A DNA stretch of 64,000 nt from the NCBI GenBank assembly GCA_028286245.1, contig JAQBRY010000004.1:186001-250000 (forward strand). Reading direction: 5' to 3'. The position numbers and the translations under genes were made by a program. Positions 17,160-24,856 of the stretch are shown piece after piece (within the stretch, counting starts at the first letter, position 1; each line of letters starts with the position of its first letter). Source of the DNA: Candidatus Saccharimonadota bacterium. Lineage in GTDB: Bacteria > Patescibacteriota > Saccharimonadia > Saccharimonadales > UBA4665. The notes beneath the pieces are model-generated. The model did no database searches. It saw only the letters and a program-made list of their open reading frames with translations, and was not told the origin of the DNA.

Positions 17160-17861
17160 ATGAATGTAACCTTTATTAAATCCGTACTAGAAGCCGAAAA
17201 CATCTGGACCTTTTACTTTGAGCCGGAGCAAACCTACCGCTATACTGCTGGGCAATTTACCGAACTGATCGTACCGCACAACAATCCTGACGATCGTGGC
17301 ATTAAGCGTTGGTTTACGCTGTCATCATCACCTTCGCAGGAATTACTATCAATCACCACAAAGTTTAATCCCAAGGGCAGCAGCTTCAAAAATGCCTTGC
17401 AAAAGCTAGAGCCGGGCACCACGCTCAAGATGGCTGACCCAATGGGCGATTTTGTACTGCCCAAACTTACGCAAACGCCATTAATTTTTGTGGCCGCCGG
17501 CATTGGCATTACTCCGTTCAGAAGCATGTTACAGTGGCTCGCAGATACAGGTGAAGAACGCCCGATTAAACTAATATACGGCGTTAGTAACGAAGATGAA
17601 ATTATTGCCCAGGACATTTTTGACGCCGCCAACGTTCACGGCACCGTTGTGGTTAGTAACCCTTCCGACGCCTGGGGCGGCGAACGCGGCCGCCTTACGG
17701 CCGAAATGATTATCGGTGTAGAGCAGCCCTCAGACGAAACGCAAGTTTATCTTTCCGGACCGGAAGGCTTCGTAGAGGATCTCACGAAAGACTTGCAGAA
17801 AACAGGCATCTCCGCTCAACAATTATTAACCGACTATTTCCCCAACTACGACCGAATTTAG
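17160..17861 (+). CDS. ferredoxin-NADP reductase-family FAD/NAD(P) oxidoreductase
   Basis: 233 residues with FAD- and NAD(P)-binding domains but no fused iron-sulfur domain. The FAD motif is RWFTLSSSP (RxYS type, about residues 44-52), a second FAD contact lies at GSSFKNAL, the nucleotide loop is FVAAGIGITPFRSML (about 105-119), and the C-terminal signature is VYLSGPEGFV with a terminal YFPNYDRI. It would pass electrons between NAD(P)H and an unidentified acceptor. It ends three bases before the stop of the next minus-strand gene. Confidence 0.9.
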   Translation: MNVTFIKSVLEAENIWTFYFEPEQTYRYTAGQFTELIVPHNNPDDRGIKRWFTLSSSPSQELLSITTKFNPKGSSFKNALQKLEPGTTLKMADPMGDFVLPKLTQTPLIFVAAGIGITPFRSMLQWLADTGEERPIKLIYGVSNEDEIIAQDIFDAANVHGTVVVSNPSDAWGGERGRLTAEMIIGVEQPSDETQVYLSGPEGFVEDLTKDLQKTGISAQQLLTDYFPNYDRI

Positions 17862-17864
17862 GAT

Positions 17865-18626
17865 CTAGCTAACTGGTTTAAGGCTAAATACGGGATCCGG
17901 AGTTCCGCCTTGCGAAGGCTTGTGCCAAGGCTTGTTTACGTATCTATTAATATAACGCATGCCTACCTGACCCCCCGGCTTTCCAGCCATAAGCTGTCGT
18001 CGTTTATAGGCACCTTGCATATTTACACTTCCCAGTACTGCTATCGCCCCTATGAGGCAACCAATCCCGCCGGCAGTCACCGTCTCCCCCGTATCACTTT
18101 CGGCAAATATGAGTGCAGCCGAGGTTCCAGCTACTAGTGGTCCAAGAATAAATGCCGACCAAAATTTGCGAGCATATGACCGAGTGCCTTCTTTATAGGC
18201 TATAGCCTGCAACCGTCCTCGCTCAAAGTGTCCATTTAGGGCTATCTCAAGCTCAGCTGCGAGTTCTCCATCAGGCACACTTGAAGCGACTAATTCACCA
18301 GGCATTCTTACAGTAATCTGGTTAGTGGTATGGTCAAACAGCATTTCGCTCTGTTCTTCAGAGGTATCAGTCTGTAAGAAAGGATGACGTGAGTCACCGA
18401 GCTCAATAATTACACCTCTTAAGCGGTGACCTTCAGTATGATCTCCGTATCTGTTGGCGACCCTAACCCTATTCGCAAGCAGCGTCTCATCAAAGCCTAC
18501 AGCGTATGGCATGCCGTTAATAACTACCGGCTGTTCGGGGAGCGTAACACCGAACGTTTCATACGGCACTTCGAAACTTTGAGTAGCTACTTCAGGGGCG
18601 GGCGCAAGTTCACTAAGTTCAGGCAT
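17865..18626 (-). CDS. unknown protein with two transmembrane helices
   Basis: 253 residues from ATG 18626, chosen for the GGAGA six to seven bases upstream over a TTG at 18632. The N-terminal 150 residues look soluble and acidic. Two hydrophobic segments follow (about 158-178 FWSAFILGPLVAGTSAALIF and 185-205 TAGGIGCLIGAIAVLGSV), then a basic C-terminal tail. Not recognised. It is flanked by trxB on the same strand. Confidence 0.75.
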   Translation of the reverse strand: MPELSELAPAPEVATQSFEVPYETFGVTLPEQPVVINGMPYAVGFDETLLANRVRVANRYGDHTEGHRLRGVIIELGDSRHPFLQTDTSEEQSEMLFDHTTNQITVRMPGELVASSVPDGELAAELEIALNGHFERGRLQAIAYKEGTRSYARKFWSAFILGPLVAGTSAALIFAESDTGETVTAGGIGCLIGAIAVLGSVNMQGAYKRRQLMAGKPGGQVGMRYINRYVNKPWHKPSQGGTPDPVFSLKPVS

Positions 18627-18679
18627 ACACAATCTCCATTCATTACTGCCCCTAACTATAGCACGCGATTGTTCCCTAT

Positions 18680-19645
18680 TTAGTTCTGAACGGGGTGGGC
18701 GCGGCCTTCGAGGTACTCACGGATTTTTAGGGCGGCAGTAGCGCCTTCACCGACGGCGCTGGCAACTTGCATGGTGGCGCCGGAACGAATATCACCGGCT
18801 ACGAATACGCCCGGCAAGTTGGTTTGCAGATCTTCGTTACTAAGAACCAATCCGACTTCATCGAGCTCAACCGGAGTATCCTTAAGGAACTGTGAGTTTG
18901 GCGATAAGCCAACAAAAACAAAGACGCCATCGACTTTAAACTCGACTTTTTGGCCATCTTTCGTGGCCATAACTTTGTCCACGGCGTTGTCGACGCCAAC
19001 AATTTCATCTGTAATGGTACCCAGATGGATGGTGATCTTGCCGTCATCGACAAACTTCTGCAAATCTTGTTGCAAGACGTCGCTGGCTTTGATGGTTGAG
19101 CGGACCACGAGGTCGATATGAGTGGTAAACCGGGTTAAGAACATGGCCTCTTGAACAGCCGAGTTGCCGCCGCCAATCACGGCCAGCGTTTTACCGCGGT
19201 AAAACGCGCCATCACAAGTTGCGCAGTAGTGCACGCCGCGGCCGTAGAGTTCGAGCTCGCCAGGAACTCCAATTTTTTTATAATCACTGCCGGTTGCAAT
19301 CAAGACTGCCCGGGCCCGCATGGTGCCACTAGTTGTCTCCAGGCGCTTAAACTCGCCCTCATCTTCTATGGCGGTCACCTCACCGAGTTCGATGACTGCC
19401 CCAAACCGCTCGGCCTGCTTCTGCAGGTCCTGTGCCAGGTTGAGTCCCTCGACCCCGTCAGGAAAGCCGGGATAATTATCGATTTTATCCGTAACGGCAG
19501 CTAAGCCGCCAATAACACCACGTTCAAATAAAAGCGTTTCAATATCTTCGCGAGTAGTATAAATTGCCGCCGACAGCGCTGCCGGCCCAGCACCAATCAT
19601 AATCACATCATGTGTCGGAATATCCTGTACTGCTGCTTCGTCCAA
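18680..19645 (-). CDS. trxB: thioredoxin reductase
   Basis: 321 residues. It transfers electrons from NADPH through FAD to thioredoxin-type proteins. The FAD motif IGAGPAALSAAIY (about 17-29), redox-active CATCDGAF (about 142-149), NADP loop VIGGGNSAVQEA and the C-terminal GVFVAGDIRSGATMQVASAVGEG (in two parts) are present. The start is TTG 19645, backed by a strong AAGGAG six bases upstream; the first ATG lies after the FAD motif begins. It pairs functionally with the glutaredoxin gene upstream, from which it is separated by a repeat region. Confidence 0.96.
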   Translation of the reverse strand: MDEAAVQDIPTHDVIMIGAGPAALSAAIYTTREDIETLLFERGVIGGLAAVTDKIDNYPGFPDGVEGLNLAQDLQKQAERFGAVIELGEVTAIEDEGEFKRLETTSGTMRARAVLIATGSDYKKIGVPGELELYGRGVHYCATCDGAFYRGKTLAVIGGGNSAVQEAMFLTRFTTHIDLVVRSTIKASDVLQQDLQKFVDDGKITIHLGTITDEIVGVDNAVDKVMATKDGQKVEFKVDGVFVFVGLSPNSQFLKDTPVELDEVGLVLSNEDLQTNLPGVFVAGDIRSGATMQVASAVGEGATAALKIREYLEGRAHPVQN

Positions 19646-19701
19646 ACTAATCTCCTTAAAATTCCACCATTAACTCGTACCATCTTACCACTTAAAACAC
19701 G

Positions 19702-19756
19702 GCTTAGTTTTTTAGGGGATGAAATGCAAGCACATTTTACCGCTAAAACACTAGGC
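19702..19756. repeat. short palindromic repeat, apparent deletion derivative of the larger element
   Basis: A 55-base copy whose left 29 bases match the left arm of the neighbouring full element (two substitutions and one indel) and whose right 17 bases (CCGCTAAAACACTAGGC) resemble its right arm. The two ends also pair with each other at 14 of 17 positions. It appears to lack the central part. Confidence 0.6.
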
Positions 19757-19772
19757 GCAAAGTATTTTCAGG

Positions 19773-19892
19773 GCTTAGTTTTTAGTGGATGAAGTGCAAG
19801 GCGCAGATGAAGCCCGTAAGCGAGCCGTACTAGAGTACGGTGAGTGCGGACTGGAATCTGCAACGCCGCAATTCGCCGCTAAAAAGCTAAGC
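19773..19892. repeat. REP/MITE-like palindromic element, copy A
   Basis: A 120-base imperfect palindrome. Terminal arms GCTTAGTTTTTAGTGG and CCGCTAAAAAGCTAAGC pair with one indel and one mismatch. The centre is CCGTACT-AG-AGTACGG, preceded by GCGAG and followed by TGAG. It lies between the glutaredoxin stop (it overlaps the last codons) and the trxB leader. Copy B at 53574-53691 shares the core GCGAGCCGTAC...GTACGGTGA. Confidence 0.7.
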
Positions 19893-20135
19893 GACGGCGG
19901 GTGCTAGGCGGGCTAAGTTGTAGCCCACTATTACTTCCCGCGTGTCATCATTCTTAGTAACAACCGTAACCGGCACCGTCATAGCACCACTAAGACTCAA
20001 GGCCTCGGCTTGGCGGTGAGGGCTCTGATCGAGGTTGACCTCTTCATAGCCAAGACCCTTGGCCGTCAGGTACTTTTTGACCATGACGCAGTAGCCGCAG
20101 GTGTTTGTGGTAAAAATCGTGATATTTTTTGGCAT
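19887..20135 (-). CDS. glutaredoxin-like protein
   Basis: 82 residues from ATG 20135, which has AAGGAG eight bases upstream; an in-frame start further out at 20189 lacks such a site. The thioredoxin-fold start ITIFTTNTCGYCVMVKKYL carries a CGYC redox pair (about residues 12-15), and AMTVPVTVV contains the cis-Pro. It probably reduces disulfides or accepts electrons from the nearby thioredoxin reductase, as in NrdH/mycoredoxin-type proteins. The 3' end runs into the palindromic repeat. Confidence 0.92.
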   Translation of the reverse strand: MPKNITIFTTNTCGYCVMVKKYLTAKGLGYEEVNLDQSPHRQAEALSLSGAMTVPVTVVTKNDDTREVIVGYNLARLAPAVA

Positions 20136-20187
20136 AATTGTTCTCCTTACTTGAGCTTTTTGGCACTGGCGTTCATCATTAATAACC

Positions 20188-20216
20188 ATTATATATAGCG
20201 CTTATGTAATTAGCAA
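20188..20216 (-). promoter_or_regulatory. glutaredoxin promoter
   Basis: Minus strand: TTGCTA (20216-20211), 17 bases, TATAAT (20193-20188). Predicted leader of roughly 45 bases with AAGGAG. Confidence 0.7.
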
Positions 20217-20256
20217 TACGCTACATATTGTGCTTTTTAGTACGTTTTGGTGTTTT

Positions 20257-20823
20257 TTACTTGCTGACAGATTTGAGGGTGATGTCGAATACTAGGTCGG
20301 CATTGGCAGGGATACCGGAACCCGATGGCGGGTTAGCGCCGTAAGCGAGGTTAGCCGGAATCAGGAGGCGACGCGTGCCACCGACCTTCATGCCAGGAAC
20401 ACCCTGCGACCAGCCGGCAATGACCTGACTGAGCGGAAAGGTTGCTGGGCTACCGCTATCGAGAGAGCTCTGGAAAACAATGCCCGTGGCGGCAACGGCA
20501 CCGGTGTAATCGGCCGTAACCGTGTCCCCGGCTTTAACTTCGGCACCAGTACCGGGTGTGGTATCGATGGCCTTAAGTTCGGTAATGCTGCTGACTGGCG
20601 TAAAGCCGGCAAGTGGTTTGCCTTGTAACTGAGTAGCTGGGTTCACGGTAGTATCCTTTGTGGTATTAGTTGCTGCTGGGGTGCTGCTAGCACCATTGCT
20701 AGCTTTTTTATCGTGGCTATCTTGGACCAGGGTGTAGATAACGGTGACCGTTAGCGCTGATGAGCTGATAATAAATAGTACTGCGAAAAATGACGCGAAA
20801 ATACGATCACGTTTACGTGCCAT
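20257..20823 (-). CDS. membrane-anchored FKBP-type peptidyl-prolyl isomerase
   Basis: 188 residues. An N-terminal signal-anchor (about 11-33, FASFFAVLFIISSSALTVTV) precedes a Ser/Thr/Ala-rich linker and a C-terminal FKBP domain: VKAGDTVTADYTGAVAATG, GWSQGVPGMKVGGTRRLLIPANLAYG and the closing DLVFDITLKSV. It would catalyse proline isomerisation on the outer face of the membrane. The ATG at 20823 is preceded by AAGGAGGA, and a TGC-TATACT extended -10 lies at 20854-20862. Confidence 0.93.
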   Translation of the reverse strand: MARKRDRIFASFFAVLFIISSSALTVTVIYTLVQDSHDKKASNGASSTPAATNTTKDTTVNPATQLQGKPLAGFTPVSSITELKAIDTTPGTGAEVKAGDTVTADYTGAVAATGIVFQSSLDSGSPATFPLSQVIAGWSQGVPGMKVGGTRRLLIPANLAYGANPPSGSGIPANADLVFDITLKSVSK

Positions 20824-20853
20824 AGGTTTGTTATCCTCCTTATTTCTTCAAAT

Positions 20854-20862
20854 AGTATAGCA
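20854..20862 (-). promoter_or_regulatory. extended -10 promoter of the FKBP gene
   Basis: TGC-TATACT on the minus strand about 30 bases before the ATG; no good -35 was found. Confidence 0.5.
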
Positions 20863-20882
20863 TCTTAGCCGGCGCCCTACGG

Positions 20883-21332
20883 TTAATTAAGAGCAATTGG
20901 CTCATTTGGCCACGAACTACCGTACTGCAGCAAGCACACTTTTAGCCGCTCCGGCAGCAATCGTGTTGCCGGCAGATCCTGGAGGGGCAACCACATGGGC
21001 TCATAAAAGTTTCTCCCTCGCTCCATGAGCACCCTTTCGATAGCATCAGGCGCCAGAGTCGGTTCCCCTGATACATATGACGCCAAGTAAATAAACTGCT
21101 CGCCAAATTCGTCTGTCACATCAGTAGCTACCAGCCGCGGGCTGGCTATGATAATACTGGCTTCCTCTAGGACTTCGCGGTGCAGCGCCTGCTCGGCATT
21201 CTCACCGGGATCAATGCCGCCGCCGACCAGCGAGTAAAATTCCTCGCCGTCCTTATTGCGCTTCATGACTAGCAAGGCGTCATCTTTATACACAATGGCC
21301 CGCACCGACTGACGAGTATCAGTTGAGCTCAT
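20883..21332 (-). CDS. NUDIX hydrolase
   Basis: 149 residues. The Nudix box spans GGGIDPGENAEQALHREVLEEA (given here to its conserved Glu residues, about 36-57), with the metal-binding REVLEE core; Ala replaces the usual Gly after EE. The family hydrolyses nucleoside diphosphates linked to another moiety; the substrate is unknown. Its start lies inside the 3' end of the ABC transporter gene (14-base overlap), placing it last in the long pheS-to-NUDIX operon. Confidence 0.92.
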   Translation of the reverse strand: MSSTDTRQSVRAIVYKDDALLVMKRNKDGEEFYSLVGGGIDPGENAEQALHREVLEEASIIIASPRLVATDVTDEFGEQFIYLASYVSGEPTLAPDAIERVLMERGRNFYEPMWLPLQDLPATRLLPERLKVCLLQYGSSWPNEPIALN

Positions 21333-23085
21333 AGGCCTGTAGTTTCTTTTTATCGGCGGCCCCGGCGTGGGTTTGCAGCTCTAAGAGCTGCTGGTAAATA
21401 CCGCCGCTCAGCGCCAGTGCAGCCGGGCTGCCAACTTCGTCGACCTTGCCGCCGCGGATAGTAATTATTTGATCAACGGCTTCGATAGTACTCAGTCTAT
21501 GGGCAATAATCAGCGTGGTACGCCCCTTCATGAGTCGCTCTAGGGCTTCTTGAACGGTCCGTTCGCTCTTAGTATCTAAGCTGCTCGTGGCTTCGTCCAG
21601 TATGAGGATGGGGGCATCTTTTAAGAGGGCGCGGGCAATAGCGATGCGCTGCTTTTGGCCGCCACTGAGCTTAAGGCCGCGTTCGCCAATCTGGCTGTCG
21701 TAGCCCTTTTCGAACTTGCTTATAAAATCATGGGCGTTAGCAGCCTTAGCGGCGGCCACAATCTCCTCTTGGCTGGCCGAGGGCTTGGCATAGGAGATAT
21801 TTTCGCTGAGCGTGCCGCTAAATAGGGCCGGCTCCTGGAAAACCACGGCTATCGATTGCCGCAGCGACGCTTGGGTGACTTGAGCTATATCTTGACTGTC
21901 TATGCTAATACACCCGCTGTCAATATCGTAGAGCCGCATCAACAAATTAGTGATGGTGGTCTTGCCCTCACCGCTCTCACCAACCAGCGCGGTCTTAGAA
22001 TCTGCCGGTAGTGTAAAGCTGACGCCTTTAAGAACCTGCTCCTTTTCGTAGCCAAAGGTTACGTCGTCAAAGACTATGCTGGCTTGATCAACGTGCAGTT
22101 TCTTGGCATTAGGCGCATCAGCAATGCTCGGCTCGATGCTCATAATTTCAAAATAGTCCTTACTGTCAGCGATGGCCCGCTGAAAACTATCGACCATAAA
22201 GCTGATTGTAAAAATCGGTATGCGGATTTGTGTACCATACAAAATTAACGCTACAGCTGCTCCCGGCGACAAATTGCCATTGGCGCCTTCGATAAATATA
22301 AACAGATAAATGCCAAAAAAGATGATATTGAGTACCAGCCGGCGGTAAAAATCATTAGTATGCCAGTGCATGGACTGCGGCTTATTAATGTCGATGGTAG
22401 CTTGATAGTGACCATCAAATATGCCCAGCTCACGCCTTTCTTGCCGGAAGCTCTTTACGACTTTAACTTGATTGATAACTTCTGCAAATCGGCCATTGGC
22501 TATGTCGAAATGCTCGTTTTTTCGCTTCTGGTAATCCTGCCATTTGGAGCTACTCATGACCGTTATCAGGATATATATTGGGTAGAGTAAAGACATTAAG
22601 ACGCCTACCTGCCAGCTGTAATAAAATACGACAATCAGCGTAAAGACAGTCGTGAATAATAGCTGGAGGAAGTTGTTAGTTAAGAACTGGAAAAAGTTTG
22701 TTAGCTGGGATATGGAACGGTTGAGCCGGTTAATAATTTTACCTGTCAGCTCAGTGTCAAAAAATTGTTGCGGCAATTCTAGCAAATGTTCGTAGTAACG
22801 ATGGCTTAAATTATAATCCAGGCGACGCTGTAACTGGTCACCGATGTAGCCGCTAACATTACTAAAAACATTCGAGAATAGATCGAGGGCAAATATGCCA
22901 ACGGCCAACCACACTACATAGCTAATGTGCGCATGCGTGCCGCCGCGCATTTCATTAATGGCCCAACCTGCCAGCAGGGGCTGCAGCAGGTTCATGAGCG
23001 CTACCAGGATGGTCAGGATACTTATAGAAAGATAGTATCGCCAGAGGTCAGCGGTAAAGACGATAATGCGCCAAAGTTGCTTCAT
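21319..23085 (-). CDS. ABC exporter, fused membrane and ATPase domains (MsbA/multidrug type)
   Basis: 588 residues, working as a dimer. Six hydrophobic segments occupy roughly residues 15-310. The nucleotide-binding domain has Walker A GESGEGKTT (about 374-382), Q-loop FQEP, signature LSGGQKQR, Walker B ILILDEATSSLD and H-loop AHRLST. The cargo is unknown (lipid, peptide or drug). The ATG shares one base with the stop of the DUF2207 gene (TAATG), so the two are translationally linked. Confidence 0.93.
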   Translation of the reverse strand: MKQLWRIIVFTADLWRYYLSISILTILVALMNLLQPLLAGWAINEMRGGTHAHISYVVWLAVGIFALDLFSNVFSNVSGYIGDQLQRRLDYNLSHRYYEHLLELPQQFFDTELTGKIINRLNRSISQLTNFFQFLTNNFLQLLFTTVFTLIVVFYYSWQVGVLMSLLYPIYILITVMSSSKWQDYQKRKNEHFDIANGRFAEVINQVKVVKSFRQERRELGIFDGHYQATIDINKPQSMHWHTNDFYRRLVLNIIFFGIYLFIFIEGANGNLSPGAAVALILYGTQIRIPIFTISFMVDSFQRAIADSKDYFEIMSIEPSIADAPNAKKLHVDQASIVFDDVTFGYEKEQVLKGVSFTLPADSKTALVGESGEGKTTITNLLMRLYDIDSGCISIDSQDIAQVTQASLRQSIAVVFQEPALFSGTLSENISYAKPSASQEEIVAAAKAANAHDFISKFEKGYDSQIGERGLKLSGGQKQRIAIARALLKDAPILILDEATSSLDTKSERTVQEALERLMKGRTTLIIAHRLSTIEAVDQIITIRGGKVDEVGSPAALALSGGIYQQLLELQTHAGAADKKKLQAYELN

Positions 23086-24851
23086 TACCAGCCGCCTCCG
23101 CCACCGCCACCGCCGCCGCCACCAGAAAATCCACCGCCGCTAAACCCGCTGCTGCCGGAACTGGTTGGTGCCGAAAAGGCAGTCGCTACGGCACTGTTAA
23201 TATTGCTGCTGACTGCTGAGGCCAAGTAAACGGAATTAAAGTTATTGCTACTGCCGTTAAACCAGCTCGGTGGTTGCTTGTATAAATCGGCAAACTGCTT
23301 AGCCCATTGTGTCTCAACACCCAAAATAATGGCATAGGGTAACAACTTCTCAAATAGGTCCACGGTTCGGGCCGGGCCGGTACCCTGCGCGGCATAGGGC
23401 GCATCAGGCGACTGCAGCATCTTAATCCGGTCAGCTTCAGCAGTTTGCAAGTATAGTTTAAGGCCGGCTACCTTTTCGTTGGCGAGCACGCCTTTGGTAG
23501 TGCGAGCATTCATGACTCTCCTAAACAGAATAACTATGACGGTACTAATAATAACGCTCGCTATGAGTAATCCTCCGCCAACTTCTATCAGTATAAAGGC
23601 TGCCAGAAACGCTGCAATCAAGATGGTAGCTGCAATGTTCGTGCCGGGTTTACCGGCTGATGAGCGAAAATAGCCATCAGCTTTTAGTTGTTTGTTGACT
23701 GACTTTTTAAGGGCGGTGGCAGTGGTATACAGGCTATTCTTGAGGCCCGCAACGTCCACCTGTGTACCGATTGGTTTATCCTGAAAAATGGCATTCATGA
23801 GCGTGATTTCGTTACTATTCAGCTTTGAGAAATCATCATTTGCTAGCTCAAAGTTGTAAAGGAGTTTGGAATATATCTTGAGGCGAACAACTTTTTGCTC
23901 GATAATAGTAATGTAGCCGCGTATTGCTAGGTCAACTATAGTGGCCGTTAGGTCTTTGTCATCGACTTCAAAATCAATTAATGCTCCGACTTGTAGCGGC
24001 GTCATGTTATCAGGCGGTGCGTATTCTGGAACAATAGTACCCCTACCCTTGGCGTCGCGTCCAAACCGAAACCAGATGGTAAAACTTGTGATAAACACCA
24101 CCAGCGGCAGCGCCAGTAGCTTGGCGGCGGGAACCACATAGTTTTTGACTCTATCGACAGCGGTTGGTGCCGTAAAGTAGCCCGTCTTAAAGGCCGTAAC
24201 ATAGCTGAGCGTCTGCCGTGGAGCTAGCACACTAGTCGTCGCAAAGATTATATCCCTACCATCGTTATACACCATACAGTTAGCATCGTGACTGCCGTAA
24301 CTACCCGTAAAGCACCGCGCGGTCTTGGTGCTATCCAGCTGCACGTCTGAAGGTAGGTGCAAGCTCGCGGTTACGGTTTCAAACGGTTGATCCCACTGGT
24401 CGCCGTTTACATCCCAATAAAGTTCGCTATGATCATTATAAAAACTGATGACATTGTGCAACGTGTAATCTATAACATAGCTCTGCTCACCGGTGACCGT
24501 TCGATTGGCGTCACCGATTTTAAGGACTGTGTTGCCGTTAGACTGGTAGGTAGTATAACTAGCCGGTGCCCGTGTGGGTGACGAAACACTATTAATATGC
24601 AGGTCGAGTTTTTGCTTTTTATAGGTGTTGGGTATGGCCCTGAGAATACCGTGATTATTGTCGGTGTAGGCCAAATTTATAGTCTCTACAACGTGGAGCT
24701 GGCCATGTGGATCAGTGCGGCTCAGTGTTTCAACCGACGCAAAGTTTGTAATAGTAAAATCATTAGTATCGGCATTCGCCACACCGGCCGTAGCAGTCAA
24801 ACCGGTCAGGATTACTAGTGCACCGGCAGCGAGGAGGCGGAGCGATTTCAC
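23085..24851 (-). CDS. DUF2207-type membrane protein with glycine-rich tail
   Basis: 588 residues. A signal peptide (about 1-27, ending AGVANA) precedes an extracytoplasmic beta-rich domain of about 230 residues, then transmembrane helices near 235-258 and a pair near 415-450, with a cytoplasmic domain between and after them. The C-terminus is FSGGGFSGG followed by an unbroken glycine run ending in Trp, the hallmark of DUF2207 proteins. Function is unknown in the family. It starts five bases after the pheT stop and is coupled to the ABC exporter. Confidence 0.88.
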   Translation of the reverse strand: MKSLRLLAAGALVILTGLTATAGVANADTNDFTITNFASVETLSRTDPHGQLHVVETINLAYTDNNHGILRAIPNTYKKQKLDLHINSVSSPTRAPASYTTYQSNGNTVLKIGDANRTVTGEQSYVIDYTLHNVISFYNDHSELYWDVNGDQWDQPFETVTASLHLPSDVQLDSTKTARCFTGSYGSHDANCMVYNDGRDIIFATTSVLAPRQTLSYVTAFKTGYFTAPTAVDRVKNYVVPAAKLLALPLVVFITSFTIWFRFGRDAKGRGTIVPEYAPPDNMTPLQVGALIDFEVDDKDLTATIVDLAIRGYITIIEQKVVRLKIYSKLLYNFELANDDFSKLNSNEITLMNAIFQDKPIGTQVDVAGLKNSLYTTATALKKSVNKQLKADGYFRSSAGKPGTNIAATILIAAFLAAFILIEVGGGLLIASVIISTVIVILFRRVMNARTTKGVLANEKVAGLKLYLQTAEADRIKMLQSPDAPYAAQGTGPARTVDLFEKLLPYAIILGVETQWAKQFADLYKQPPSWFNGSSNNFNSVYLASAVSSNINSAVATAFSAPTSSGSSGFSGGGFSGGGGGGGGGGGW

Positions 24852-24856
24852 AAAAA

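Noticed and set aside
19820-19843. Kink-turn in the palindrome core
   Set aside because: The tandem G-A steps fit, but the three-base bulge that defines a kink-turn is not present.
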